Below the pieces are notes generated by a model, which worked only from the letters and a program-made list of their open reading frames with translations, did not search any database and had not been told where the DNA came from. Shown here piece after piece: positions 1 to 9,373 of a stretch of 64,000 bases of DNA. The translations under genes were made by a program, and so were the position numbers. The DNA is from Mixta calida. Lineage in GTDB: Bacteria > Pseudomonadota > Gammaproteobacteria > Enterobacterales > Enterobacteriaceae. Location: NCBI RefSeq assembly GCF_002953215.1, contig NZ_CP026378.1:248001-312000 (forward strand). The letters are read 5' to 3'. The first letter of the stretch is position 1. Every line of letters starts with the position of its first letter.

Positions 1-341
1 AACTGCGGCAGTTGGGGGATGATGATATCGGTCGCCAGCGCGACCGGCATATCGACGCGCAGGCGGCCGCTAAGCGTCGCCGGTTCTTTCTGGAACAGGG
101 TATCCATCTCTTCCAGCGTCGCCAGCACATCGCGGCAGCGCTCGTAATAGACCAACCCGTCCTGGGTCAGCTGGACGCGGCGCGTGGTGCGGTGCAGTAG
201 CCGCGCGCCCATGCGATCCTCCAGCGCCTGAATCTGCCGGGAGAGGCTGCCCTTCGGCTGGCCGAGACTCTCCGCCGCGCGCGTGAAACTTTCCATTTCA
301 GCGACGGTAACAAACACCTTCATTGCGTGAATTTTATCCAT
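1..341 (-). CDS. LysR-family transcriptional regulator, N-terminal part (cut by window edge)
   Basis: The visible 113 residues begin MDKIHAMKVFVTVAEMESF and form the typical LysR winged helix-turn-helix: a first helix with the FVTVAE pattern, a recognition region around AAESLGQPKGSLSRQIQALE, then the RLLHRTTRRVQLT wing. The start of the effector-binding domain (LSGRLRVDMPVALA) follows before the sequence leaves the window. The gene is divergent from the SDR oxidoreductase at 457 across about 115 bases. LysR proteins often control the divergent neighbour, so regulation of that oxidoreductase is a reasonable inference. The ligand cannot be told from this fragment. Confidence 0.92.
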   Translation of the reverse strand, partial: MDKIHAMKVFVTVAEMESFTRAAESLGQPKGSLSRQIQALEDRMGARLLHRTTRRVQLTQDGLVYYERCRDVLATLEEMDTLFQKEPATLSGRLRVDMPVALATDIIIPQLPQ

Positions 342-456
342 TTATGCACCATTTGTTGTCAAAAATGAAACAATGAAGCGCATTGAGCATAGTTTATCCC
401 CGCCACTGATTTCAATATGCTGTTTTTTCACTCACTGATAAAGCGGAGTTAATCAA

Positions 457-1215
457 ATGGTCGATAAAATTGCGTTAATTACCGGCGGCAGCCGGGGTTT
501 AGGGCGTAATGCGGCGCTGAAGCTGGCGGAAAAGGGCGTTGACGTCATTATTACGTGGCGCCAGGGCGAGCAGGAGGCGGAAGCGGTCGTAGCGGAAATG
601 CAGGCGCTGGGGCGACAGGCCGCCGCGCTGCAACTGGACGTGGCGGACGTGCAAAGTTTCGGCGATTTTGTCGCGCGGCTGGAAGAGACGCTGCAAAGCC
701 GCTGGCAGCGGCAGCGCTTTGATTATCTGTTGAACAATGCCGGCGTCGGGCTTTACGGCGCGTTCGCCGATACCACCGAAGCGCAGTTCGATACCCTGAT
801 GCTTACCCATTTTAAAGGCCCGTTTTTCCTCACCCAGCGGCTGCTGCCGCTGATTAACGATGGCGGACGCATACTTAACGTCTCCACCGGCCTGGCGCGT
901 TTCAGCCTGCCGGGTTATGCCGCCTACGCCTCGATGAAGGGCGCGATGGAAGTGCTGACGCGCTATCAGGCGCGCGAGTTGGGCGCGCGCGGCATCGCCG
1001 TGAATATCCTGGCGCCGGGGGCGATCGAGACCGATTTTGGCGGCGGTTCGGTGCGCGACAATCCTGAGGTCAACGCCTGGATCGCCTCGCAAACCGCGAT
1101 GGGCCGCGCCGGACTGCCGGACGATATCGGCTATGCGGTGGCGGCGCTGTTCAGCGATGAAACGCGCTGGATCACCGCCCAGCGCATAGAGGCCTCCGGC
1201 GGCATGTTCCTGTAA
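457..1215 (+). CDS. SDR-family NAD(P)-dependent oxidoreductase
   Basis: This 252-residue protein is a classical short-chain dehydrogenase/reductase. The cofactor-binding TGGSRGLG motif is at residues 9-16, NNAG at 93-96, the catalytic serine at about 143, and the YxxxK pair at Y157 and K161 within YAASMK-like sequence. The end (ASGGMFL) is the usual SDR C-terminus. Length is normal for the family. It probably reduces or oxidises a small carbonyl or alcohol substrate in the cytoplasm, but the sequence does not reveal which. It is divergent from a LysR-type regulator that may control it. The start is preceded by AAAGCGGAG, a fair ribosome binding site. Confidence 0.93.
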   Translation: MVDKIALITGGSRGLGRNAALKLAEKGVDVIITWRQGEQEAEAVVAEMQALGRQAAALQLDVADVQSFGDFVARLEETLQSRWQRQRFDYLLNNAGVGLYGAFADTTEAQFDTLMLTHFKGPFFLTQRLLPLINDGGRILNVSTGLARFSLPGYAAYASMKGAMEVLTRYQARELGARGIAVNILAPGAIETDFGGGSVRDNPEVNAWIASQTAMGRAGLPDDIGYAVAALFSDETRWITAQRIEASGGMFL

Positions 1216-1216
1216 A

Positions 1217-2068
1217 TCAGACCGTCAGGACGCCGTCGATCGCCGTCAGCGTCTCGCCGCCAATCCAGATGCCGTCGTCGCGGAAGCGCACGCTGATACG
1301 GCCGTCGCGCTGAATGGCGGTGCCCTGGCGCGCCAGGTAGTCCTGCGGCATCCCCTGCGCCGCCAGATAGCGCGCCAGGCAGGCGTTGGCGCTGCCGGTA
1401 ACCGGATCTTCCGTCAGCGCGCCCTGTTCCACCAGCAGGCCGCGCACCTCATACGCCACCTCGCCGTCGTCAGACGGGCCGAACGGCATCAGGCCGGTTA
1501 CCCCGGCGTCCGCCAGCAGCTGCGCCAGGCACGGCACGTCGGGGTTGATATCCAGCACCGCCTGCGCCGACGTCATCGGCACCAGCAGCCAGCGAATCCC
1601 CATATCGACGATGGTCACGGTGTGTTGCATATCAAAAGCCTCGCTGTTCAGCGCCGCAGCGATGCCGGGATGCTGCCATGCCGACAGCGTCGCTTCCGGT
1701 GCGGCAAACGCCAGTTCACCGCCTCTGCCGATAGCGATCTGCACCAGACCGACGCCGCACTCCTGTACCATGCGGCCCGGCGTTTTCGGCTGATGTCCCG
1801 CCTCCAGCAGCGCGTGGGCGGTGCCCAGCGTGGGATGTCCGGCAAAAGGCAGTTCGCCTTCGATGGTAAAGATGCGCACCCGATAGTCGGCGTCAGGATG
1901 CGTCGGCGGCAGCACGAAAGTGGTTTCGGAAAGATTCGTCCAGCGGGCGATGCTCTGCATTTGCGCATCGCTCAGCGCGCTGGCGTCAAGGATCACCGCC
2001 AGCGGATTGCCGCTGAAAGGCGCGCTGCTGAAAACATCGACCTGCTTAAAAGGAAGCGGAGTTGCCAT
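1217..2068 (-). CDS. PhzF-family isomerase-like protein
   Basis: The 283-residue product has the PhzF/diaminopimelate-epimerase-like double fold. Near the N-terminus it shows FKQVDVFSSAPFSGNPLAV, the family hallmark; the glutamate in NLSETTFV matches the catalytic acid position. GHPTLGTAHALL and DPVTGSANACLA are the two glycine-rich loops that embrace the active site. The start at 2068 was chosen because GGTGGGA lies just upstream and homology begins there; an earlier in-frame start at 2161 would add 31 unrelated residues. The family includes phenazine isomerase PhzF and YddE, but most members have no known substrate. It converges with the SDR gene, the two stops lying one base apart. Confidence 0.9.
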   Translation of the reverse strand: MATPLPFKQVDVFSSAPFSGNPLAVILDASALSDAQMQSIARWTNLSETTFVLPPTHPDADYRVRIFTIEGELPFAGHPTLGTAHALLEAGHQPKTPGRMVQECGVGLVQIAIGRGGELAFAAPEATLSAWQHPGIAAALNSEAFDMQHTVTIVDMGIRWLLVPMTSAQAVLDINPDVPCLAQLLADAGVTGLMPFGPSDDGEVAYEVRGLLVEQGALTEDPVTGSANACLARYLAAQGMPQDYLARQGTAIQRDGRISVRFRDDGIWIGGETLTAIDGVLTV

Positions 2069-2170
2069 TATTTTCCCACCGTTGTGAAACAGAAACCTGA
2101 TTACTAACGCGTTTCTGTTGCTAACGTCAATCAGGGCAACTATGAATAACGATACCGACATTTACTTTTC

Positions 2171-2806
2171 ATGGCTGAAACGATGCTGAAAATTCTGGGG
2201 CGCGCCTCTTCGATCAATGTCCGCAAGGTATTATGGCTGTGCGACGAGCTGGGGCTGACGTATCAGCGGGAAGAGTGGGGAGAGGGATTTAAATCGACGC
2301 ACGATGCGCGTTTTCTGGCGCTGAACCCGAACGCGATGATACCGGTGATTCAGGATGACGATTTTATTCTCTGGGAGTCGAACACTATCATCCGCTATCT
2401 GGCGAACCGCTACAGCGGCGAATGGCTCTATCCGACGCCGCCGCGCGAACGGGCGCGCGTCGATCAGTGGATCGACTGGCAGGCCACCGAGCTGAATACC
2501 GCCTGGCGCTACGCCTTTATGTCGCTGGTGCGCCAGTCGCCTGCCCATCAGAACGCGCAGCTGCTGGCTGCCGCCTGCAAAGGCTGGACCTGGACCATGG
2601 GCATTCTGAACCAGCAGCTGCAAAAGACGGGTCGCTATATCGCTGGCGACCGCTTCACCCTGGCGGATATTCCCATCGGCCTGTCGGTGAACCGCTGGTA
2701 CGAGACGCCGCTGGAACATGCCAACTACCCCGCCGTGCGCGCCTACTATGAGCGGCTGACGGGACGCGACGGCTATGTCAAATGGGGACGCAACGGCACG
2801 CCGTAG
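2171..2806 (+). CDS. glutathione S-transferase, GstB-like
   Basis: The 211-residue protein has an N-terminal thioredoxin-like domain (INVRKVLWLCDELGL, then NPNAMIPVIQDDD and WESNTIIRYLA, where the E-S pair contacts glutathione) and an all-helical C-terminal domain. The arrangement and several segments resemble E. coli GstB (YliJ), which detoxifies electrophiles such as bromoacetate with glutathione. It sits divergently 102 bases from the PhzF-like gene. The ATG at 2171 has no clear ribosome binding site; the ATG at 2183 is an alternative four codons in. No partner gene in the window indicates a specific substrate. Confidence 0.9.
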   Translation: MAETMLKILGRASSINVRKVLWLCDELGLTYQREEWGEGFKSTHDARFLALNPNAMIPVIQDDDFILWESNTIIRYLANRYSGEWLYPTPPRERARVDQWIDWQATELNTAWRYAFMSLVRQSPAHQNAQLLAAACKGWTWTMGILNQQLQKTGRYIAGDRFTLADIPIGLSVNRWYETPLEHANYPAVRAYYERLTGRDGYVKWGRNGTP

Positions 2807-2869
2807 CGCAGTACTGGCGCGCACGATCGGCGAGCGGGCACGCTTTCGCCCGGCTCCGCTCTGAAAAGA

Positions 2870-4324
2870 TCACTCCGCGCCCGCCGGCAGATCGCTCATC
2901 TCGCAGGCCAGCGCGCCCGCGCGGCTGATGGCGTAGCGGTAACGTTCGTCGAACGGGTAGCAGCAGGAGAGACGCAGCGCGTGATCGGCGCGGTCGCTCA
3001 GCGTATAGAGCGCGCCGGGCGTCAGGCAGATCTTCTCCTGCAACAGACGGTGAAACAGCGCCACGGCGTCGATCTGTTCCGGCAGCGTCACCCAGAACAC
3101 AAAGCCGCCCTGCGGACGCGTGGCGCGGGTGCCGACCGGAAAGTGCTGGGCGATCAGGCCGCGCGCCTCGTCGAGATTGGCCGCGTAGCGGCGGCGCAGC
3201 GTGCGCAAATGGTGCTCATAGCCGCCGGTCGCCAGGAACTGAGCGAGGGTTTCGCACAGCAGCGTGGGTTCCGCCATCGAGGAGAATGCCTTCAGTCGCG
3301 CCACCGCCTGCGAAAAGCGACCGGCCGCCATCCAGCCGATGCGGAAATCGGGCGCCACCGTTTTGGTAAAGCTGGTGCAGTAGATAACCCAGCCGTCACG
3401 ATCGAACGCTTTGGTGGTCGGCAGCGGCGGCGTGCGGTCCTGAAGTTCGTCATACAATCCATCCTCAATCAACGGCACCTGCCAATGGTTCATCAGCGCC
3501 GCCAGCCGTTTTTTATTCTCCAGCGGCATGCTGCATCCCAGCGGGTTCTGCATGCCGGGCATGGCGATCAGCGCCTGAATGCGCCGCTCGCTCAGCACCA
3601 TTTCCAGCGCGTCCAGCGACAGACCGTGCTGCGGATCGGTCGGGATTTCCAGCGCGGTCAGACCGAGGCTGGCGAGCAGGGGAAAGAGAAAGAAGTAGGT
3701 GGGCGTTTCCAGGCCCACGCAGTCGCCCGGACGGGTTGTGGCGCGCAACGCCAGCTGCAACGCCTCCATGCAGCCATGGGTCAGCGTGACGCCGTCCGGC
3801 GTCAGCTTCATGCCCATATAGCTGGCGCGCCGCGCGATCTCCTCACGCAGCCGTTTACTGCCTGGCGGCAGCGCATAGCGGCCAATCATCTGCGGATTGC
3901 GTCGCAGCAGCGAGGCGGTGATGCGCGCCAGCTTCGCCGCCGGATAGAAATCGCCGTCGCGCGGGCAGGCGAGCGAAATATTGGTGTAGTCGGGATGGTT
4001 TTGCGCCGCGAACACCGTATCGATCAAATCCAGCTGCGCCTGTCCCGGCGCCGCCACGGTGGCGCGATAGCCAGGAACTTTTTCCGGCGCGGGCAGCACG
4101 CTGCGCACGTAATAGCCCGACTGCGGGCGCGACTCAATCAGCCCGCGATCCTCCAGCACGCGCCAGGCGCTGAGTACGGTGTTGATGCTGAGCTGCTGCG
4201 CGGCGGCGACGCGTCGAATAGCGGGCAGACGACTGCCGGGCGGCCAGGTGCCGTCCTGAATGGCGCGGGCGAAGTCGTCCGCCAGCTGTTGGTAGCGCGT
4301 GATTTCAGGCGAGGTCACAGACAC
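2870..4324 (-). CDS. MocR-type regulator (GntR DNA-binding domain fused to class I aminotransferase)
   Basis: The 484-residue protein starts with a GntR winged helix (residues about 8-75: YQQLADDFARAI, GSRLPAIRRVA, SGYYVRS) followed by a fold-type I aminotransferase domain. K321 in CTSFTKTVAP is the expected Schiff-base lysine for pyridoxal phosphate, and ETPTYF and EDGLYDE are other PLP-domain segments. MocR proteins usually sense PLP or an amino compound and regulate a neighbour. The divergent gene, 134 bases away, encodes a LysE-type exporter, so control of amino-acid export is the natural inference. Length and domain order are normal. Confidence 0.93.
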   Translation of the reverse strand: MSVTSPEITRYQQLADDFARAIQDGTWPPGSRLPAIRRVAAAQQLSINTVLSAWRVLEDRGLIESRPQSGYYVRSVLPAPEKVPGYRATVAAPGQAQLDLIDTVFAAQNHPDYTNISLACPRDGDFYPAAKLARITASLLRRNPQMIGRYALPPGSKRLREEIARRASYMGMKLTPDGVTLTHGCMEALQLALRATTRPGDCVGLETPTYFFLFPLLASLGLTALEIPTDPQHGLSLDALEMVLSERRIQALIAMPGMQNPLGCSMPLENKKRLAALMNHWQVPLIEDGLYDELQDRTPPLPTTKAFDRDGWVIYCTSFTKTVAPDFRIGWMAAGRFSQAVARLKAFSSMAEPTLLCETLAQFLATGGYEHHLRTLRRRYAANLDEARGLIAQHFPVGTRATRPQGGFVFWVTLPEQIDAVALFHRLLQEKICLTPGALYTLSDRADHALRLSCCYPFDERYRYAISRAGALACEMSDLPAGAE

Positions 4325-4377
4325 AGTTGCTCTCCGGGCTGATGGTTACAATTGATAAATTGGAAATCTGTACCCCT

Positions 4378-4397
4378 GACAATACTGTTTTGTTGTC
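4378..4397. promoter_or_regulatory. inverted repeat between MocR gene and exporter gene, possible operator
   Basis: GACAA and TTGTC form an inverted repeat separated by ten bases in the shared control region. MocR proteins bind paired sites in such divergent regions. The arms are short, so chance occurrence is possible. Confidence 0.25.
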
Positions 4398-4458
4398 TCT
4401 GTTACCATTACTGACCGCTGCATAACATAAAGCTTCTGTTTTCAGGCCGGAGCTTGCC

Positions 4459-5046
4459 ATGATTGATCCTTCTTTTTTCAGCTATGTCACCGTGATGTCA
4501 ATAACGCCGGGGCCCAATAATCTGCTGCTGGCGACCTCAGGCGTCAATTTTGGCCTGCGCCGTACGCTGCCGATGGTGGGCGGCATTCTGCTCGGCTGTT
4601 TGATCCAGCTGCTGCTGATGGCGATGGCGCTTGAGCTGCTGCTGGGCTGGATGACGCAGATGCGCCTGCCGCTGACGCTGCTGGGCTGCGGCTGGCTGCT
4701 CTGGCTGTCATGGAAAATCTGGCGTGCATCGGCGCCGACGCTCGCCGCGCGTCAGCGGCCCATGTCGACGCTGGGCGGCGCGCTGTTTCAGGCGGTCAAT
4801 CCCAAAGCCTGGCTGATGGTCAGCAATGTGGCGCTGCTCTATATTGCGGATAATGGCGTAATGACAGTGCTGGCGGGGTACGCGCTGCTGAATTTGCCCT
4901 GTATTTTGCTCTGGGCGATGCTGGGGGAGCGGATGCGCCTGTTGCTTGATATCGACTGGAAGCGGCGGTTGTTCAACGGCGTGATGGCGGCGTCGCTGGC
5001 GCTGACCGCACTCTGGATGCTGTATGAAGCATGGGGCGGAGGTTGA
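4459..5046 (+). CDS. LysE/RhtB-family amino-acid exporter
   Basis: The 195-residue protein is largely hydrophobic with about six membrane segments. It carries the family signature near the N-terminus (SITPGPNNLLLATSGVNFG) and the mid-protein NPKAWLM motif. The family exports amino acids or derivatives across the inner membrane using the proton gradient. It is divergent from a MocR-type regulator that probably controls it. The ribosome binding site is CCGGAGC, eight bases before the ATG. The substrate cannot be assigned from sequence. A tandem repeat array starts four bases after the stop. Confidence 0.92.
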   Translation: MIDPSFFSYVTVMSITPGPNNLLLATSGVNFGLRRTLPMVGGILLGCLIQLLLMAMALELLLGWMTQMRLPLTLLGCGWLLWLSWKIWRASAPTLAARQRPMSTLGGALFQAVNPKAWLMVSNVALLYIADNGVMTVLAGYALLNLPCILLWAMLGERMRLLLDIDWKRRLFNGVMAASLALTALWMLYEAWGGG

Positions 5047-5050
5047 TAAG

Positions 5051-5428
5051 GTGCGCGTCGGGCGACATGACCCGTTCGCAAAGACGCAAAAACGGCATCC
5101 CTGCCGGCTCGGCCCGCGCCGTCCATAGCGCGGGACGCTTTGCTCGCCGGTTCATGTCGCCCTTCTGAAGGTGAGGGTGCGCGTCGGGCGACATGACCCG
5201 TTCGCAAAGACGCAAAAACGGCATCCCTGCCGGCTCGGCCCGCGCCGTCCATGGCGCGGGACGCTTTGCTCGCCGGTTCATGTCGCCCTTCTGAAGGTGA
5301 GGGTGCGCGTCGGGCGACATAACCTGTTCGGCAGGACGCAAAACGGCATCCCTGCCGGCTCGGCCCGCGCCGTCCATAGCGCGGGACGCTTTGCTTATCG
5401 GTTTCTGTCACCCTTTTATAACGGTGAC
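5051..5428. repeat. three tandem 126-bp palindromic repeat units
   Basis: Units start at 5051, 5177 and 5303, giving an exact 126-base period. The first two are nearly identical and the third is diverged toward its right end. Each unit is itself a long imperfect inverted repeat: GGGCGACATGA near the left is mirrored by TCATGTCGCCC near the right, and the similarity of the arms continues inward through a GCAAAG motif. An inner CGCGCC/GGCGCG pair closes a second stem. A diverged inverted copy of the core lies at 58993-59060. The array sits between the convergent exporter and phosphoketolase genes, as expected for intergenic palindromic elements of the ERIC/REP type. I do not recognise the sequence as ERIC. 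Confidence 0.85.
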
Positions 5429-5434
5429 GCCAGG

Positions 5435-7834
5435 TTACTCCGGCGCACCGCCGCTGCCCTGCTGCGAAGGCCATTTCCAGTTGCGCACTTCCGGCACATC
5501 TTCGCCATATTCACGCACGTAGCGATGATGCTCGGCGATTTTCTCCTCCAGCGCGTCGAGAATCGCGTCCGCTTTGTCCGTTAGCGACGCCACGCGCTGA
5601 ATCGCATCCTGCGCCAGATGGTAACGATCCAGCTCGTTCATCACCGTCATATCGAACGGTGTAGTAGTCGTGCCTTCTTCCATAAAACCGTGTACGTGGA
5701 AGTTGCGATGGTTGTTGCGCTGATAGGTCAGACGGTGAATCAGGCTGGGATAACCATGGAAAGCGAACACCACCGGCTTGTCGACGGTGAACAGCTGATC
5801 GAACGCCGCATCCTCCATGCCGTGCGGATGCTGATCTTTGGTTTGCAGCGCCATCAGATCCACCACGTTGACCACGCGCACGCGCAGTTCCGGCAGGTAT
5901 TCGCGCAGCAGATCGACCGCCGCCAGCGTCTCCATCGTCGGCACGTCGCCCGCACAGACCATCACCACATCCGGCTCCTCGCCCGGCTTTTCAGTGCCCG
6001 CCCACGGCCAGACGCCCATGCCCGCCTCGCAGTGTTTAATCGCCTGATCCATCGTCAACCACTGCGGCTCCGGCTGCTTGCCAGCGATAATCACGTTAAT
6101 GCGATCCCAGGTTTTCAGGCAGTGATCGCCCACCCACAGCAGGGTATTGGCGTCAGGCGGCAGATAGATGCGTACGATATCCGCTTTTTTGTTAGCGACG
6201 TGATCGATAAAGCCGGGGTCCTGATGGCTGTAGCCATTATGGTCCTGGCGCCAGACGTGGGAGGAGAGCAGATAGTTCAACGAAGAGACCGGCTTGCGCC
6301 ACGGCAGCTTGCGCGTCACCTTGAGCCATTTGGCGTGCTGGTTGAACATCGAATCGACGATATGAATAAAAGCTTCATAGCAGTTAAACAGGCCGTGACG
6401 ACCGGTTAGCAGGTAGCCTTCCAGCCAACCCTGACACTGGTGCTCGCTGAGAATCTCCATCACCCGTCCGTCAGAGGCCAGCTGTTCGTCATACGGGCGC
6501 ACCTCTTCCATCCAGGTGCGGCTGGTAACGTCGAACACTTTGCTGAGCCGGTTGGAGGCCGTTTCATCCGGCCCAAACAGGCGGAAATTGTCTTTATTGC
6601 GTTCAAAGATGGCGCGCAGATACTGGCCCAGCACCTCGGTGGACTGCACCTGTTTTTCACCGGGCGTCGTGACATTCACGGCGAACTCGCGGATGTCGGG
6701 CGTATCCAGCTCGCGGCGCAGGCGTCCGCCGTTGGCATAGGGCGAAGCGCCCATCCGCTTCTCACCCTGCGGCGCCAGCGCGCGCAGCTCCGGTCGCAGT
6801 CGGCCCTGCTCGTCGAACAACGTCTCCGGTTGATAGCTGCGCATCCACTGTTCCAGAATCTGACGGTGGCCGTCATCTTCGCGACAGGAGGCGACCGGCA
6901 CCTGATGCGCGCGCCAGAAATCCTCGACTTTTTTGCCGTCGACGGTTTTTGGACCGGTCCAGCCTTTCGGGCTGCGCAGAATAATCATCGGCCAGCGCGG
7001 GATGACGTCCGACGTCTCGCCGCGACGGGCGCGCTGTTGATAATCGCGGATCTTGTCGAAGGCGCGGTCCAGCGTGTCGGCCATCAGGCGGTGCATTTTT
7101 TCCGGCTCGTCGCCGCAAACGAACAGCGGCTCATAGCCGTAGCCGCTGAACAGCTGATGCAGATCCTCGTCGCTGCTGCGTCCCAGCAGCGTCGGGTTGG
7201 CGATTTTATAGCCGTTGAGGTGCAGGATCGGCAGTACCGCGCCGTCGCGCGCGGCGTTCAGGAACTTGGTGCCGTGCCAGCTGGAAGAGAGCGGGCCGGT
7301 TTCCGCCTCGCCGTCGCCGATGACGCAGGCGGCGATCAGATCGGGGTAATCAAACACCGCGCCGAACGCGTGCGAAAGCGAGTAGCCCAGTTCGCCGCCT
7401 TCGTTAATCGATCCGGGCGTTTCCGGCGCGGCGTGGCTGGGAATGCCGCCGGGGAAAGAGAACTGCCTGAACAGCCGCTGCATCCCGGTGGCGTCTTCGC
7501 TGATGTCCGGGTAGATCTCGCTGTAGCTGCCCTCCAGCCAGGTGTTGGCCACCATGCCGGGGCCGCCATGCCCCGGACCGCAGATATAGATCATATTGAG
7601 GTCGCGGTGGCGGATAATGCGGTTCAGGTGAGCATAGATAAAGTTCAGACCGGGCGTGGTGCCCCAGTGGCCCAGCAGGCGCGGTTTAATATGTTCGGGT
7701 TGTAACGGTTCGCGCAGCAGGGGATTATCCATTAAGTAAATCTGGCCGACCGACAGATAGTTGGCGGCGCGCCAGTAGCGATCGAGCAATGTCAGTTCTT
7801 CTTCGGCGCCGGGTTGCGGCTGTGCATGGGTCAT
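5435..7834 (-). CDS. xfp: xylulose-5-phosphate/fructose-6-phosphate phosphoketolase
   Basis: This 799-residue thiamine-diphosphate enzyme cleaves xylulose 5-phosphate (and usually fructose 6-phosphate) with phosphate to acetyl phosphate and glyceraldehyde 3-phosphate or erythrose 4-phosphate. The N-terminal part shows [20 protein letters not shown] and [11 protein letters not shown]. The cofactor-binding segment is [18 protein letters not shown]. The C-terminal third includes [11 protein letters not shown] and [14 protein letters not shown], all typical of the family, and the length is standard. A strong ribosome binding site (GGAGGAAAAGC) precedes the ATG. It stands alone in its strand block, divergent from an SLC13-like carrier. 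It would supply acetyl phosphate by bypassing part of glycolysis. Confidence 0.96.
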   Translation of the reverse strand: MTHAQPQPGAEEELTLLDRYWRAANYLSVGQIYLMDNPLLREPLQPEHIKPRLLGHWGTTPGLNFIYAHLNRIIRHRDLNMIYICGPGHGGPGMVANTWLEGSYSEIYPDISEDATGMQRLFRQFSFPGGIPSHAAPETPGSINEGGELGYSLSHAFGAVFDYPDLIAACVIGDGEAETGPLSSSWHGTKFLNAARDGAVLPILHLNGYKIANPTLLGRSSDEDLHQLFSGYGYEPLFVCGDEPEKMHRLMADTLDRAFDKIRDYQQRARRGETSDVIPRWPMIILRSPKGWTGPKTVDGKKVEDFWRAHQVPVASCREDDGHRQILEQWMRSYQPETLFDEQGRLRPELRALAPQGEKRMGASPYANGGRLRRELDTPDIREFAVNVTTPGEKQVQSTEVLGQYLRAIFERNKDNFRLFGPDETASNRLSKVFDVTSRTWMEEVRPYDEQLASDGRVMEILSEHQCQGWLEGYLLTGRHGLFNCYEAFIHIVDSMFNQHAKWLKVTRKLPWRKPVSSLNYLLSSHVWRQDHNGYSHQDPGFIDHVANKKADIVRIYLPPDANTLLWVGDHCLKTWDRINVIIAGKQPEPQWLTMDQAIKHCEAGMGVWPWAGTEKPGEEPDVVMVCAGDVPTMETLAAVDLLREYLPELRVRVVNVVDLMALQTKDQHPHGMEDAAFDQLFTVDKPVVFAFHGYPSLIHRLTYQRNNHRNFHVHGFMEEGTTTTPFDMTVMNELDRYHLAQDAIQRVASLTDKADAILDALEEKIAEHHRYVREYGEDVPEVRNWKWPSQQGSGGAPE

Positions 7835-7984
7835 GCTTTTCCTCCGGTGACTGCAATCACAAATACGGACATGGAGCGCTTTACCAGACCGTGATGAAAT
7901 TCAATACTCTTTAACCCTAATAGAAGAAATCTTAATCAGCCAAAAATCAGGCTTTTTTCGGCTGCGCTGGCAAGGAGCTATCCG

Positions 7985-9286
7985 TTGTTCACGTCCGATC
8001 CCCATCTCTGGCTGACGACGCTGGTCGTCGCAGCGACGATTCTGCTGTGGGCCAGCGCGCGCCTGCCGGAATTCATTACTGCGCTGCTGTTTTTCGCTGC
8101 GGCGATGCTGCTGCATATCGCGCCTGCCGCCAGCGTGTTCGGCGGTTTCGCCTCATCCGCCTTCTGGCTGGTGCTGAGCGGTTTTATTCTCGGCGTCGCG
8201 ATCCGTAAAGTCGGGTTGGCCGACCGGCTGGCGTACAGGCTGGCGCCGCATCTCAGCGGCAGCTGGCCGCGCATGGTCGGCGGCGTGATCGTCATCAGCT
8301 ACATGCTGGCGTTTGTGATGCCTTCCAATATGGGGCGCATCGCGCTGCTGATGCCGGTAGTGGGCGCGCTGGCGAAACGGGCGGGGATCAAAGAGGGGAG
8401 CCGGGGCTGGATTGGCCTGGCGCTGGCGGTCGGCTTCGGCACCTTTCAGCTCTCCGCCAGCATACTGCCCGCCAATGTGCCGAACCTGGTACTGACCGGT
8501 GCGGCGGAGACCGCTTACGGCATGCATCCCGGCTATCTGCCGTGGCTGTTTTTACAGGCGCCGGTGGTGGGACTGCTGAAAGGGGCGCTGCTGACGCTCT
8601 GTATCTGCCGCCTGTTTCCGGCGCGGCCTGCGGCGGTCATCCGCGCTGACGCCACGACGCCCATCAGCCGCGAGGAGCGGCGGCTGATGGCATTGCTGCT
8701 GGTTACGCTGCTGCTGTGGATGACCGACAGCCTGCACGGCGTGTCGCCCGCGTGGGTCGGGCTATGCGCCGCCTGCTTCTGCCTGCTGCCGCGCGTGGGG
8801 TTCGTCTCCAGCGAGGCGTTCGCCAGCGGCGTGAATTTCCGCACCTGCCTCTATGTCGCCGCCATTCTCGGCGTCACGGCGGTGGTGGTCGATTCCGGCC
8901 TCGGCGATCTGATCGCGCGCGGCTTACTGCGCGTGACGCCGCTTGATCCCGCAACGCCTTTTGCTAACTTCCTCTCGCTCAGCGCCATTACCGGGCTGCT
9001 GAATTTTGTCGTCACCGCCAACGGCGTACCGGCGATGTTTACGCCGATGGCGCAGAGCTTCGCCGACGCCTCCGGCTTTCCGCTGGCTAGCGTGATTATG
9101 TTGCAGGTATTGGCCTACGCCACGCCGCTGCTGCCTTACCAGGCGTCGCCGGTGGTGCTGGCGATGGCGCTCGGCAACGTGCCGGCGCGCGACGGCCTGC
9201 GGCTCTGCCTCTCGGTGGCGCTTATCAGCCTGCTGCTGCTGTTTCCGCTCTACTACGGCTGGTTTTGTCTGCTGGGTTATCTGTAA
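7985..9286 (+). CDS. SLC13/DASS-like anion transporter
   Basis: The 433-residue protein has about ten to eleven hydrophobic segments and resembles the divalent-anion:sodium symporter superfamily: SAFWLVLSGFILGVAIRKVGLADRL near the N-terminus, PSNMGRIALLMPVV in the first half, and FVVTANGVPAMFTP and ATPLLPYQASPVVLAMALG in the second. Such carriers move dicarboxylates, sulfate or related anions into the cell. The start is a TTG at 7985, chosen because AAGGAG lies eight bases before it and no ATG fits. It converges with mqo, and the two share a bidirectional terminator; a link to malate use is possible but unproven. Confidence 0.82.
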   Translation: MFTSDPHLWLTTLVVAATILLWASARLPEFITALLFFAAAMLLHIAPAASVFGGFASSAFWLVLSGFILGVAIRKVGLADRLAYRLAPHLSGSWPRMVGGVIVISYMLAFVMPSNMGRIALLMPVVGALAKRAGIKEGSRGWIGLALAVGFGTFQLSASILPANVPNLVLTGAAETAYGMHPGYLPWLFLQAPVVGLLKGALLTLCICRLFPARPAAVIRADATTPISREERRLMALLLVTLLLWMTDSLHGVSPAWVGLCAACFCLLPRVGFVSSEAFASGVNFRTCLYVAAILGVTAVVVDSGLGDLIARGLLRVTPLDPATPFANFLSLSAITGLLNFVVTANGVPAMFTPMAQSFADASGFPLASVIMLQVLAYATPLLPYQASPVVLAMALGNVPARDGLRLCLSVALISLLLLFPLYYGWFCLLGYL

Positions 9287-9334
9287 CGGGTGGCGCGACG
9301 GGCGGCAACAGCGCCGCTGCGCCAGACGTAAAAA

Positions 9335-9353
9335 AGGCGGCATAGCGCCGCCT
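9335..9353. terminator. bidirectional terminator between transporter gene and mqo
   Basis: A seven-base-pair stem (AGGCGGC with GCCGCCT) has a five-base loop. It is flanked by an A-run on the left and TGTTTTCT on the right, so it can serve both convergent genes. Confidence 0.8.
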
Positions 9354-9373
9354 GTTTTCTGTCCGATGCGGAT

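Noticed and set aside
4839..5474. Long minus-strand frames across the repeat array
   Set aside because: The translation is an internally repeated, arginine-rich sequence produced by the 126-base repeat, whose length is a multiple of three. It overlaps two real genes and has no family features.
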